Positions 7,082-14,048 of a DNA stretch of 50,650 bases are shown piece by piece; within the stretch, counting starts at the first letter, position 1; each line of letters begins with the position of its first letter. Origin of the DNA: Streptomyces candidus. Its GTDB lineage: Bacteria; Actinomycetota; Actinomycetes; Streptomycetales; Streptomycetaceae. Under the pieces are notes generated by a model. That model saw only the letters and a program-made list of their open reading frames with translations. It was not told the DNA's origin and did no database searches. The stretch lies in NCBI RefSeq assembly GCF_014207445.1, contig NZ_JACHEM010000024.1, forward strand, positions 1 to 50,650. The letters run 5' to 3'. The translations under genes were made by a program, and so were the position numbers.

Positions 7082-7867
7082 TCAGATGCGGATTTGCGAG
7101 AGTGCCTCGGCGGCTCCGGACAAGCCGTTGCGGAGCGATGGGCCCACGGTCGTGGCTGCGAGGTAGAGGGCGCCGATGTTGCAGATGGCCGCGTGCCGGA
7201 ACTCCCGCCCGCTGGGGGTTCGCAGGGAGGTGATCCGGGCGAGGCGGCGGCCGCGGCGGCCGCGGCCCTTGGCCCGGTACATCTCGGCGTCGGCCCGCTT
7301 GAGCGCGGCGGACAGGTCGGGGGCGGCGAGGTTGGCGGTGCGGGCGGTGCCGATGGACGCGCCGACACTCAGGTTCAGGTCGCGGTAGGCGACGGGGGCG
7401 GTGAGCAGGGTGTGCAGCCGTGCGACGCGCGCGGCCAGGCCGGGGGCGTCATGAAGAGCCACGGCAAACTCGTCGCCGCCGAGCCGGCCAGCCGCCGCCC
7501 CCTCGACGGCGGCCCACTCCGCCAGCCGGACGCCGACGGCGGCAAGCACCGCATCGCCCGCCGCATGGCCGAAGCGGTCGTTGACCGGCTTGAACCCGTC
7601 GAGGTCACAGAGCAGGACCGCCGCGGGGCCCGCCGCCAGAACGTCCTGGGCCCGCGCGGTCCATGCGGACCGGGTCGGCAAGCCGGTGACCGGGCACGTG
7701 CGGGCCTGGGCGAGCTGGCCCTGGAGGTCGGCGACCTGGGCCAGGAGTTCCTCGGCTGCGGGCACGACCTCGGCGAGGGCACACCTCAGCTGCTGAGGGC
7801 TGGCATCGGAACGGCGGAGATCGGAACGGACACGATTGAGCAGGGCGTCGGTCTGCGTGGCGGGCAT
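7082..7867 (-). CDS. GGDEF-domain protein, putative diguanylate cyclase
   Basis: A 261-aa soluble protein. Residues about 1-55 form a coiled-coil-like helix (CALAEVVPAAEELLAQVADL). A GGDEF domain begins at CPVTGLPTRSAWTARA and carries the intact signature RLGGDEFAVAL near residue 130, with the metal-binding aspartate segment LLCDLDGFKPVNDRFGHAAG before it. Such domains make cyclic di-GMP from two GTP, a signal that controls development in Streptomyces. No membrane or sensory domain is present. The C-terminal 50 residues are outside the domain. ATG at 7867 has a weak AAGGAA site; leader copy 6 lies 30 nt upstream. Activity is likely given the intact motif, but unproven. Confidence 0.88.
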   Translation of the reverse strand: MPATQTDALLNRVRSDLRRSDASPQQLRCALAEVVPAAEELLAQVADLQGQLAQARTCPVTGLPTRSAWTARAQDVLAAGPAAVLLCDLDGFKPVNDRFGHAAGDAVLAAVGVRLAEWAAVEGAAAGRLGGDEFAVALHDAPGLAARVARLHTLLTAPVAYRDLNLSVGASIGTARTANLAAPDLSAALKRADAEMYRAKGRGRRGRRLARITSLRTPSGREFRHAAICNIGALYLAATTVGPSLRNGLSGAAEALSQIRI

Positions 7868-7897
7868 GGCGGGAAGAGTTCCTTACGTTGTCGGTGT

Positions 7898-7942
7898 GGG
7901 TTTCGAGCGGTACCGGGGCGGCGGTGCCAACCGCCGCCCCGG
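7898..7942 (-). promoter_or_regulatory. Leader module copy 6 (internal)
   Basis: Perfect 12-bp hairpin (7913-7924 and 7931-7942) with loop TTGGCA on the minus strand, followed by the CTCGAAACCC box (7898-7907) and, after 30 nt, the GGDEF start. Stem bases are those of copy 4. No promoter block. Confidence 0.7.
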
Positions 7943-7956
7943 CCGGGCGGAATGAG

Positions 7957-8328
7957 TCAGCGCAGGGCCGCGCGGATCGCGTCGGACTGCTGGGGGCTGC
8001 GGGCGTGCGGCAGGGCGGACGTGCCGACCAGGTGGGTCGCGGGGCGGCCCCGGAAGCTGTCCCCCTCGGCAGCACAGTCGGCAAGCAGCCGCTCGCGCAG
8101 GTCCTCCGGGATCGCGGCGTACGCGTTCACGCGCTCCAGCACGGTGTCGACGTCGCTGATGGCGTACGGCGCGCCTCCCTCGCGGACCAGGTCGTTGTTC
8201 TCGGCGTCCTCGCCGTCGGACTCGTCCCAGACGTTGGCGAAGAAAGAGGCGAGCGGGGCGTCCCATCCGACGCGGACGGTACGGCCGGCGGGAGCTCCGC
8301 CGAGCGGGGTGAGGGTGTAGCTGGACAA
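7957..8328 (-). CDS. Unknown 123-aa protein, TTG start
   Basis: The TTG at 8328 is chosen because GGAG lies 5 nt upstream (GGAGACACC-TTG); no in-frame ATG fits. The product has an N-terminal beta-like part (LGGAPAGRTVRVGWDAPLAS), an acidic stretch (DESDGEDAENN) and a C-terminal helical part (DTVLERVNAYAAIPEDLRER). No known family. It stands between the zinc-ribbon gene at 8418 and the GGDEF gene. Confidence 0.65.
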   Translation of the reverse strand: MSSYTLTPLGGAPAGRTVRVGWDAPLASFFANVWDESDGEDAENNDLVREGGAPYAISDVDTVLERVNAYAAIPEDLRERLLADCAAEGDSFRGRPATHLVGTSALPHARSPQQSDAIRAALR

Positions 8329-8379
8329 GGTGTCTCCGGTCTGTGAGGTAGCGGTCCGGTCGGTCCGGCTCCGCCCGCA

Positions 8380-8406
8380 CTGCCCGGACCCGTCGGGGCC
8401 GGGCAG
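8380..8406 (-). terminator. Short GC hairpin between genes
   Basis: Stem CTGCCCGG (8380-8387) and CCGGGCAG (8399-8406), 8 bp, loop 11 nt, 11 bp beyond the stop at 8418. Could be a weak terminator or a processing site. Confidence 0.45.
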
Positions 8407-8417
8407 CACGGGCTAAG

Positions 8418-9017
8418 TCAGCTGTGCCGGGAAGCACGGTCACACTCGGAGGAACGGCTGCCGGGTCCGTACTGACGGACGTTCAGCAGGTCCTCGCGGA
8501 TCGCGACCGGGGTCCACACCCGGCCCCGGCGGCACTCGGCGCGGCGCGGGCAGTCGCTCGCCGCCTCGAACGTGCCCTCGCTGTACCGGATCGCGAGCAC
8601 GGAGCCCCGAAAGGCGATCTCCCCGTACAGGTGCGTCTGGTCGATCTCGGTGGTCACCTGGGCCAGGTGGTGGGCGATGTCGCGGCCGAAGCGCAGCGCC
8701 GCCGCCTCCCACGCCCGGAACCAGGGGCTGAGGGTGTACCGCTTGCCGAGCAGGTTCAGGATCGGATCGGCCGGGGGGAGCCACTGGTTCGCGTGGGTGT
8801 CGAAGGTGCCGCAGTGGTGACAGATGCGGCGGACCGGCCGCCCCGTGCAGCCGGTCGCGAACTGCTCGCCGCAGCACGGGCAGTGGTGGTTGCGGCGTTC
8901 TTCCTGGCTGCCCGCGGGGGCGGCGCAGCCCTTGCACACGAGGTTGCTGGCCTGGGTGTTGTGCGGCCTCTGGGGCGGCGGCGGGGCGGTGCTCTGGTGG
9001 GTGGGACAGGTCGTCAT
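8418..9017 (-). CDS. Zinc-ribbon protein, unknown role
   Basis: A 199-aa protein from ATG 9017, GGAG 8 nt upstream. Residues about 33-75 carry three C-x2-C pairs (CKGC, CPCC, CHHC) plus further cysteines, so one or two zinc ribbons are likely. The next segment is helical (WFRAWEAAALRFGRDIAHHL). Near the C-terminus CPRRAEC gives another cysteine pair. Cytosolic, probably nucleic-acid binding by analogy with zinc ribbons. It follows the 53-aa gene at 9100-9261 and a GC hairpin. Confidence 0.75.
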   Translation of the reverse strand: MTTCPTHQSTAPPPPQRPHNTQASNLVCKGCAAPAGSQEERRNHHCPCCGEQFATGCTGRPVRRICHHCGTFDTHANQWLPPADPILNLLGKRYTLSPWFRAWEAAALRFGRDIAHHLAQVTTEIDQTHLYGEIAFRGSVLAIRYSEGTFEAASDCPRRAECRRGRVWTPVAIREDLLNVRQYGPGSRSSECDRASRHS

Positions 9018-9043
9018 CTCTACGGCTCCGTACGGGGGAAGGG

Positions 9044-9080
9044 CCCGGGGCGGCCGCCGGTCTCGGCGGTCCGCCCCGGG
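9044..9080 (-). terminator. GC-rich intergenic hairpin
   Basis: CCCGGGGCGG (9044-9053) pairs with CCGCCCCGGG (9071-9080), with an inner CCGCC/GGCGG stem. Sits between the genes at 9100-9261 and 8418-9017. Confidence 0.5.
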
Positions 9081-9099
9081 GCGGGGCGGGCAGGGTGGG

Positions 9100-9261
9100 T
9101 CAGCCGCGCGAGCCGCGCGGCATACCGGCCGCCGCGTTGCCGTTGGTCCGCGCCTGGCCGCTCGCGGTGCGGGCGGCCGCCGCCGTCTGCGGGCTGTTGT
9201 GCTTCTTGAAGGCTGCGGCGGCCTCGGCCTGGAGCTGCTTGACGGTTTCGGACGTGGGCAT
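9100..9261 (-). CDS. Small basic protein (53 aa)
   Basis: Starts at ATG 9261, six bases after GGAGG and 20 nt after the CTCGAAACCC box. The product is a short helix (SETVKQLQAEAAAAFKKHNS) with a basic, glycine-rich tail. Function unknown; small basic proteins of this kind can be DNA-associated, but nothing in the sequence proves it. It is the first gene after one of the conserved promoters. Confidence 0.7.
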   Translation of the reverse strand: MPTSETVKQLQAEAAAAFKKHNSPQTAAAARTASGQARTNGNAAAGMPRGSRG

Positions 9262-9281
9262 GAAGTGCCTCCGGGGGGTGT

Positions 9282-9352
9282 GGGTTTCGAGTGCTGCCGG
9301 TCGGGGTGCCAACCCCTCCCAACAAGAAGAACATTACCAGGTTTGAACCGGA
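9282..9352 (-). promoter_or_regulatory. Conserved promoter plus leader module copy 7
   Basis: Minus strand: GGTTCAAA (9341-9348), -10-like TAATGT (9331-9336), GTTGG, hairpin GGGGTTGGCACCCC (9303-9316), CTCGAAACCC box (9282-9291), then the ATG at 9261. Gap-free alignment with copies 2, 3, 5 and 9. Confidence 0.7.
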
Positions 9353-9389
9353 CGCGCAAGAGGTTCGGTCCGCCTCGGCCCGGAGAAGG

Positions 9390-9968
9390 TCAGCGGCCCA
9401 GGTGGGTGAGCTGCCCCGTCAGCCGGGGCCACAGCAGGGAGTCCCGGCCCCACTGGGGGTCAACGAGGGTGACCTGGTGGGCGTCGACGACGGCGCGCAG
9501 AGCGTCACGGTGGCACCCCTGGTAGCTCCGGCGGATGTCGCGCCGGCGGATTCGGCTGCCGAACGCGGTATGCGCCTGTCCGCCCCATGTGGTGACCACG
9601 ATGTACGGGACGGGACCGGAGCGGCGGACCTGGTGGACGGAGTGCAGGAGTTCCGCATCCCGGGCGGTGCGCAGGAGTCGCTGGGCCCCGGCCGCGTCGG
9701 TGAGGCAGTCGACAGCGGCACGCTGGCACCACTGCCTCCCGTCGAACGCCGGGCCCTGGAGTCCGGGCTGAGAGCCGAGGGTCACGATCCCCGCCCGGTT
9801 CAAGGCGGCGAGCACGGGCACCAGAAGGCCGGTCTCCTCGTCGGGCCCTCCTCGGTAGGCGTCACCGGGGAGGGCTGCCAGGCCCCCCTCCAGCCACTGG
9901 GCGGTGAGTTCACCGAGGTCGTCCAGGGTCCGGGCGGCGGACCAGGCACGGGCGGCGGAGCGGGGCAT
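9390..9968 (-). CDS. DUF6919-like protein
   Basis: A 192-aa protein, ATG 9968, GAGAGGA 8 nt upstream. The opening AARTLDDLGELTAQWLEG, then PDEETGLLVPVLAALNRAGI and a following Gln-Arg-Ala segment match my memory of the Streptomyces family DUF6919, whose role is unknown. The C-terminal half (YIVVTTWGGQAHTAFG) looks like a small alpha/beta fold. It follows the Nudix gene by 23 bp, so they share a transcript. The next downstream gene has its own promoter. Confidence 0.75.
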   Translation of the reverse strand: MPRSAARAWSAARTLDDLGELTAQWLEGGLAALPGDAYRGGPDEETGLLVPVLAALNRAGIVTLGSQPGLQGPAFDGRQWCQRAAVDCLTDAAGAQRLLRTARDAELLHSVHQVRRSGPVPYIVVTTWGGQAHTAFGSRIRRRDIRRSYQGCHRDALRAVVDAHQVTLVDPQWGRDSLLWPRLTGQLTHLGR

Positions 9969-9991
9969 GGTGCAGTCCTCTCTTCGGTGGG

Positions 9992-10720
9992 TCAGTGCTG
10001 GTCGAGGTGGTCCAGGGCTCGGCGGAGCAGCGGACGGTGTGCGGCGTAGAGGGTGCGTCCGGCGGCGGTGATCGCTGCGTCGAGGTGGGTGAGGGAGGTG
10101 AACGGCCACCAGTTCGCATCGATGGCGTCATCTGCGGCGAGAGCGGTGACCTGCTCGGGGAGCTGATACAGAGCGCTGGTGCTGGCGACCCAGGCGTGGT
10201 CACTGTTGCGCCAGTCGTCGACGATCTCGCGGCTCAGGATGACGGGCTGGTGGCCCGCCAGGTCGATCCCGGTCTCCTCCTGGAGCTCGCGGACAAGGGC
10301 CTTCGGCGCGGTTTCGCCGTCGTCGACCATGCCGCCCGGGATGGCCTCCACCTCGATGTCCTCTCGGGTGATCAGCAGGAGGTGCCGGTGCCGGCCGTGG
10401 CCTGCGACCACGATGGGGTCGGCGGCGGCGTTCTCGGCCCAGCGGCCGAGGTTGCGGCCGGTGCGGCCGGTGCGGCCGTGGGGGTGGAGCGGCCACCCCC
10501 GCTCGTCCAGGGCGTAGGGAACGAGCGCGTTGTCCTGCCGCTGGCGCCAGTTGGCTACGTCGGTCGGGCTGGCGGCGCCTTCGGCCCAGTCGGGCACTTC
10601 GCGGGCCAGGGAGTCCGGCCGCAGCGCGGGCGGCGTGATGTCCACCGGCGCGTACTCCGACCAGTTCACAGACCAGGCGCGCAGCGCGTCGGGGACGGTC
10701 TCGGTCTTAGGGAATGCCAC
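9992..10720 (-). CDS. Nudix hydrolase, NUDT9/ADP-ribose pyrophosphatase type
   Basis: A 242-aa protein with a complete Nudix box near residues 126-150: GGMVDDGETAPKALVRELQE followed by ETGI (G-x5-E-x7-RE-x2-EE-x-G-I). Outside the box, YAPVDITPP near residue 25 and GRNLGRWAENAAADPIVV near residue 90 match the mammalian NUDT9 and TRPM2 pattern (LGRWGPNHAADPI), which hydrolyse ADP-ribose to AMP and ribose 5-phosphate. The substrate call comes from this resemblance only. Cytosolic. It lies between a palindromic hairpin and the DUF6919-like gene. On a plasmid, removing ADP-ribose could counter NAD-consuming host defences, but that is speculation. Confidence 0.88.
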   Translation of the reverse strand: MAFPKTETVPDALRAWSVNWSEYAPVDITPPALRPDSLAREVPDWAEGAASPTDVANWRQRQDNALVPYALDERGWPLHPHGRTGRTGRNLGRWAENAAADPIVVAGHGRHRHLLLITREDIEVEAIPGGMVDDGETAPKALVRELQEETGIDLAGHQPVILSREIVDDWRNSDHAWVASTSALYQLPEQVTALAADDAIDANWWPFTSLTHLDAAITAAGRTLYAAHRPLLRRALDHLDQH

Positions 10721-10759
10721 GGGAATTCCTTTCCGGCCGCTGGAGGGCCGGGGTGGGAG

Positions 10760-10783
10760 GGCGGCCGCCGTACGGCGGCCGCC
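10760..10783 (-). terminator. 24-nt perfect palindrome
   Basis: GGCGGCCGCC-GTAC-GGCGGCCGCC, placed 10 bp beyond the stop of the gene ending at 10794. A transcription terminator or processing hairpin. Confidence 0.55.
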
Positions 10784-10793
10784 GAAGGATCGG

Positions 10794-11300
10794 TCAGTGG
10801 GCGGGGAGCTCAGGGACGTCGACGCTGACCGGCGCCGGGGCGTCCGGGTCGAACATCGGGGTGCCGCCCATGTGGATCACGGCACGCTGCTGGCCGAGCA
10901 GGGCGTTGCAGCGGTTGAGGAGCTGGCGGGCGTCGCGGGCCGTCTGGAGGTTGCCCCGGTACATCTCGATGTCGCGGATCGAGTACTCCAGCCACATGAA
11001 GTCAGCCTTCTGGATCGGGATGCGGACCAGGTCGGGGTCGGGCTGCATGACGGAGGCGGCGCCGGCGCTCTGGTAGAGGCGACCGATCAGCTCGGTGGTG
11101 TAGCTGCTGTGTCCGATGTCGGGGCGGGCGCGGCGGGTGCACTCGTCGGCGTGCAGCAGGATGCGCTCGAACGCCTCCATCTCGGCGAGGGTGAGGCCGA
11201 CGTACTCGACGCGCGGGCGCTCGGGTTGCTGCGGGAAGGTGCCGTAGACGGTGCCGTGCGGGGTGTGGGTCACGGGGGGCTTGTTCCGGCGGAACAACAT
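10794..11300 (-). CDS. Unknown 168-aa protein
   Basis: ATG 11300 with AAGGAG 8 nt upstream. The body is helical (LTLAEMEAFERILLHADECT, then EYSIRDIEMYRGNLQTARDA), and the C-terminus is proline-rich. No signal peptide, membrane helix or known motif. It follows the RapZ-C gene by 16 bp and is clearly cotranscribed with it. Confidence 0.75.
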   Translation of the reverse strand: MLFRRNKPPVTHTPHGTVYGTFPQQPERPRVEYVGLTLAEMEAFERILLHADECTRRARPDIGHSSYTTELIGRLYQSAGAASVMQPDPDLVRIPIQKADFMWLEYSIRDIEMYRGNLQTARDARQLLNRCNALLGQQRAVIHMGGTPMFDPDAPAPVSVDVPELPAH

Positions 11301-11316
11301 GCGGATGTCTCCTTGG

Positions 11317-11700
11317 TCAGTGGGCGGAGGCGGGAAGCAGCGGCTTGTCGACGTCGCGGTGCACGATGGCCGTCTCGCGGCCGGTGAGCCGGACGATCTC
11401 CTGGGTGCGGCGGGCAAGGCCGACTGAGCGGTGCCTGCCTCCGATACAGCCGTAGGCGATGGTGATGTCGCCGCCGCGGGCGGTGTCGTGGAGGTTGACC
11501 GCGAGGTAGGCGGCGACCTGGGCGAGGGGCTCGACGCCGCGCGTCGCCAGGACGTGCTCGTACACGGCCTCATCCAGGCCGGTGAGGTGCTTCAGCTCGG
11601 GGTTGTGGAACGGGTTGTAGAACAGCTCGCGAAGGTCGTAGGTGGCCACAGCGTCGGGGGCTGGGGCGTGGCCGTAGCCGAAGGAGATGATGCGGATCAC
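11317..11700 (-). CDS. Standalone RapZ C-terminal-domain protein
   Basis: A 127-aa protein starting at GTG 11700 (GAGAGG just upstream). It corresponds to the C-terminal half of RapZ/YvcJ: an N-terminal strand IRIISFGYGH, DLRELFYNPFHNPELKHLTG, and the signature YGCIGGRHRSV near residues 83-92, with a final HRD. In full-length RapZ this half carries RNA- and ligand-binding functions and the N-terminal half is a P-loop NTPase, which is absent here. Chromosomal full-length RapZ is universal in Streptomyces, so this is an additional, truncated-by-design copy. Leader copy 8 precedes it. Role on the plasmid unknown. Confidence 0.85.
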   Translation of the reverse strand: MIRIISFGYGHAPAPDAVATYDLRELFYNPFHNPELKHLTGLDEAVYEHVLATRGVEPLAQVAAYLAVNLHDTARGGDITIAYGCIGGRHRSVGLARRTQEIVRLTGRETAIVHRDVDKPLLPASAH

Positions 11701-11723
11701 GGGGTGCCTCTCGCGGTGCGGTC

Positions 11724-11769
11724 GGGGTTCGAGCGGGCCGGGGGCGGCGGTGCCAACCGCCGCCCCCGG
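11724..11769 (-). promoter_or_regulatory. Leader module copy 8 (internal)
   Basis: Perfect 13-bp hairpin (11738-11750 and 11757-11769) with loop TTGGCA, then CTCGAACCCC (11724-11733), a one-base variant of the box, and the GTG start 23 nt on. No promoter block. It lies between the 57-aa gene and the RapZ-C gene. Confidence 0.65.
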
Positions 11770-11782
11770 GGCGGGTGTTCAG

Positions 11783-11956
11783 TCAGTCCAGGGGTCGGAC
11801 CGTGACGTCCAGGTCGCGCGGGTCGGCGGCGGCCGCCGCCTTGAACTCGCGCAGCTCCTTGTCGCTGTGGATGGCCTTCTCATCGCTCGGAGCGCCAGTG
11901 ATGGCGTTGACCTTCTGGCCAGAGCGGGAAGTGGCGGTGACGACGTACTTCGCCAT
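11783..11956 (-). CDS. Small unknown protein (57 aa)
   Basis: ATG 11956 with AAGGAG 11 nt upstream. Sequence begins MAKYVVTATSRSGQKVNAIT and ends in an acidic/basic mix (KELREFKAAAAADPRDLDVT). Looks like a compact two-strand plus helix protein. No known family. Cotranscribed with the RapZ-C gene, separated from it by leader copy 8. Confidence 0.65.
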   Translation of the reverse strand: MAKYVVTATSRSGQKVNAITGAPSDEKAIHSDKELREFKAAAAADPRDLDVTVRPLD

Positions 11957-12058
11957 GGGGCGGTGACTCCTTGATCGGTGGACACGGAGGCGGGCGGGAC
12001 TGCCCGGCTCCCCTTGGCCCCGGCACCACAAGGTGTGCGCCGGGACCGCGGGCAGCCG

Positions 12059-12664
12059 TCAGTGCCAGGTGCACGCCGTGTCCGCGTCCATCTCGTCGGC
12101 CGCCGCCGTCAGCGCCTGCTCCAGCCGCTCCTGCCCGTCGGCATCCTGGACGTCCCCGGCCTCCTGCGCCGCTTCCTTCTCGTACATCGCGTAGGCCCCG
12201 AGGGCCCGCAGGATGCCGATGACCGGGGCGATGCCGCCGTGGCGGCTGAGCTCACCGACCGCGCGCACCAGGCTTCCGCTGCCCGCCAGCTTCTTCTCCG
12301 TCTCGCGCAGGTCCTCGGCAACCTCCTGCCAGGTGGGGCCGGGGGCGATCCACTCGGCGACGCCCTCTAGGAGGAGCGTGAGGAACTGGCCTGCGCCGTA
12401 GGCCGCCAGGGCGGGCACCAGGTCGTAGAGGTCCAGCTCGGTGCCCCGTCGTACGAAGGCGGCGACCGCGAGAAGGGGGAGGGCCCAGCGCCCGGCCGCC
12501 CCGACCACGTCGGCCACCCGGCGCACGACGGTGGCGGCACGGGCCTGGGGGCCAGAGACGCCGCGCATCGGCATCACGCAGACCATGCAGGTCAGACGGA
12601 GCGGGTTGTTATAGGTGCCGCACTGCTGGCACTGACGGTTCTTCAGGATGGGTCGGATACGCAC
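12059..12664 (-). CDS. Membrane protein with N-terminal zinc ribbon
   Basis: A 201-aa protein from GTG 12664 (GGAGG 5 nt upstream; leader box 16 nt upstream). It starts with a zinc ribbon, CQQC (residues about 11-14) and CMVC about 13 residues later. Then come one or two hydrophobic segments (RWALPLLAVAAFVRR and VPALAAYGAGQFLTLLLEG) and a cytosolic helical tail with ELSRHGGIAPVIGILRALGA. A zinc ribbon tethered to the membrane suggests a role in transfer or in anchoring DNA, but this is inference. Confidence 0.75.
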   Translation of the reverse strand: MRIRPILKNRQCQQCGTYNNPLRLTCMVCVMPMRGVSGPQARAATVVRRVADVVGAAGRWALPLLAVAAFVRRGTELDLYDLVPALAAYGAGQFLTLLLEGVAEWIAPGPTWQEVAEDLRETEKKLAGSGSLVRAVGELSRHGGIAPVIGILRALGAYAMYEKEAAQEAGDVQDADGQERLEQALTAAADEMDADTACTWH

Positions 12665-12680
12665 GGGTGCCTCCGAAGCA

Positions 12681-12750
12681 GGGTTTCGAGTGGTGGCGTC
12701 GGCCGAGGTGCCAACCTCTCCCAACACCGACAACATTACCAGAATTGAAG
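12681..12750 (-). promoter_or_regulatory. Conserved promoter plus leader module copy 9
   Basis: Minus strand: GCTTCAAT, -10-like TAATGT (12733-12738), GTTGG, hairpin GAGGTTGGCACCTC (12705-12718), CTCGAAACCC box (12681-12690), GGAGG and the GTG start at 12664. Gap-free with the other promoter copies. Confidence 0.7.
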
Positions 12751-12835
12751 CGGCCGGGCAAGGGGGGGGTGCCCGAGCCGGACGGATCTCGGTACGCGCC
12801 GCGCGTGGGGCTCCCGGTCGGAGCCCCACGGTGGG

Positions 12836-13474
12836 TCACTCGCCGTCGCCGTCGGAGCTGCGGTTGTCGCGGGCGAAGCGCCGGGCACTGGCGTTGTCGG
12901 CGGCCTTGATGGCGGCATGCCCGGCCTTCATCCCCTCGCGTCCCACCTCGCGCCCCATATCGAAGCCCTTGCCGACGGCCCCGGCCGTGGCGCCCACGGC
13001 GTTGACGGCCGCGGTGGCGGTGCCGGCCACCGCCGTGACGGTGTTGAGGGCGGCGACCAGTCCCCCGCCTCCGCCGCGCCGGGCCGCGGGCTGCTTTCCG
13101 CCCCGCGCTGCGGCCTTCTTGGCGGCGAACGCAGAGGAGGCGGTACCGGCAGGCGCGGCCTTGGCGGCCGGGCCGCGCCTGCCCTCCAGCACCTTTCCCC
13201 CGGGCAGGGTCACCCGGAAGCGTTTGTTGGGGTCGAACTTCTCGGTGATGGTCTTCACCATGGCGGGGGTGATCACCTCGACGGCGAAGAAGCATTTCAC
13301 CTTCCTGCCGCCGTCCCTTCCCGGGTGCTTTTCTCCGCAGGACGCCATGACGGCCGTCCCGGACACCAGCAGATTCAGGCGGCGCGGAGCCGGGGCGTTC
13401 TCCCGCCCGGGACAGCGGACGGCGACTCCGCCGAGAGTCAGGGCTCCGCGGAGATTCAGTGAGGCAGTAGTCAT
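12836..13474 (-). CDS. Unknown basic protein near the transfer genes
   Basis: A 212-aa protein, ATG 13474, AAGGAG 10 nt upstream, 14 bp after the membrane protein at 13489. The first half is beta-rich (KCFFAVEVITPAMVKTITEK, then FDPNKRFRVTLPGGKVLEG). The second half has a glycine/alanine-rich helix (VNAVGATAGAVGKGFDMGRE) that could touch the membrane, followed by a charged tail. No family recognised. Position after tra suggests a spread (Spd) or transfer accessory role. Confidence 0.7.
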   Translation of the reverse strand: MTTASLNLRGALTLGGVAVRCPGRENAPAPRRLNLLVSGTAVMASCGEKHPGRDGGRKVKCFFAVEVITPAMVKTITEKFDPNKRFRVTLPGGKVLEGRRGPAAKAAPAGTASSAFAAKKAAARGGKQPAARRGGGGGLVAALNTVTAVAGTATAAVNAVGATAGAVGKGFDMGREVGREGMKAGHAAIKAADNASARRFARDNRSSDGDGE

Positions 13475-13488
13475 GTGGACGGTTCTCC

Positions 13489-14007
13489 TTACTTGTTGGT
13501 GGCGATGGCGGTTGCGGTGGCGGTGACCTTGCCTCCGAGGACCGTGCGGCCGGTCGCGGTCGCGGTGGCCTCGGCGGTGGTGCTCCCGCCGCCCCCGCGA
13601 CGGCGGGAGCCGGACGAGAGACCGCGGACGACGAACGCGACGACCGTGACGGCCACGGCGAAGGCCATGAGCGTGTAGGCCAGCGCCTTGAGCCAGGGGC
13701 CGGCCAGCGACAGCCCGTACCCGGCGAGGGCGGCGCTGCCGGAGGCGGACCAGATCAGCAGGGCCGCGGTCTTGGCCCAGGCCGGTATCGGCTGCCGGGC
13801 CGGGGCAAGGGGCACCAGATCGGCCCGGGGGCGGACGTAAGCCCACTGCTGCTCACCGCCGGGAAGCGTGACCAGCTCGGCCCCCGGAAGGGGCATCTCC
13901 GCCGCGGCCGGGCGGGGCTGGGCGTACGGGGCGACCGGTGCGGCACCCCGGGGGGCCTGGGTGATCGTGTAGACGGTCTCCGGGTCGTTGCGGGCGGGGT
14001 GGGTCAT
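13489..14007 (-). CDS. Spd-like membrane protein
   Basis: A 172-aa protein from ATG 14007, GAGGAG about 12 nt upstream. A proline-rich cytosolic N-terminus of about 75 residues precedes two hydrophobic helices (TAALLIWSASGSAALAGYGL and ALAYTLMAFAVAVTVVAFVV), a basic glycine stretch (SRRRGGGG), and a short threonine-rich tail. Small two-helix proteins next to tra are typical of the spread (spd) genes that help intramycelial plasmid distribution in Streptomyces. Assignment rests on topology and position. Confidence 0.7.
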   Translation of the reverse strand: MTHPARNDPETVYTITQAPRGAAPVAPYAQPRPAAAEMPLPGAELVTLPGGEQQWAYVRPRADLVPLAPARQPIPAWAKTAALLIWSASGSAALAGYGLSLAGPWLKALAYTLMAFAVAVTVVAFVVRGLSSGSRRRGGGGSTTAEATATATGRTVLGGKVTATATAIATNK

Positions 14008-14048
14008 GATCGGGGGCACTCCTCGGGGAAGATCATTTGTGATGGTTT

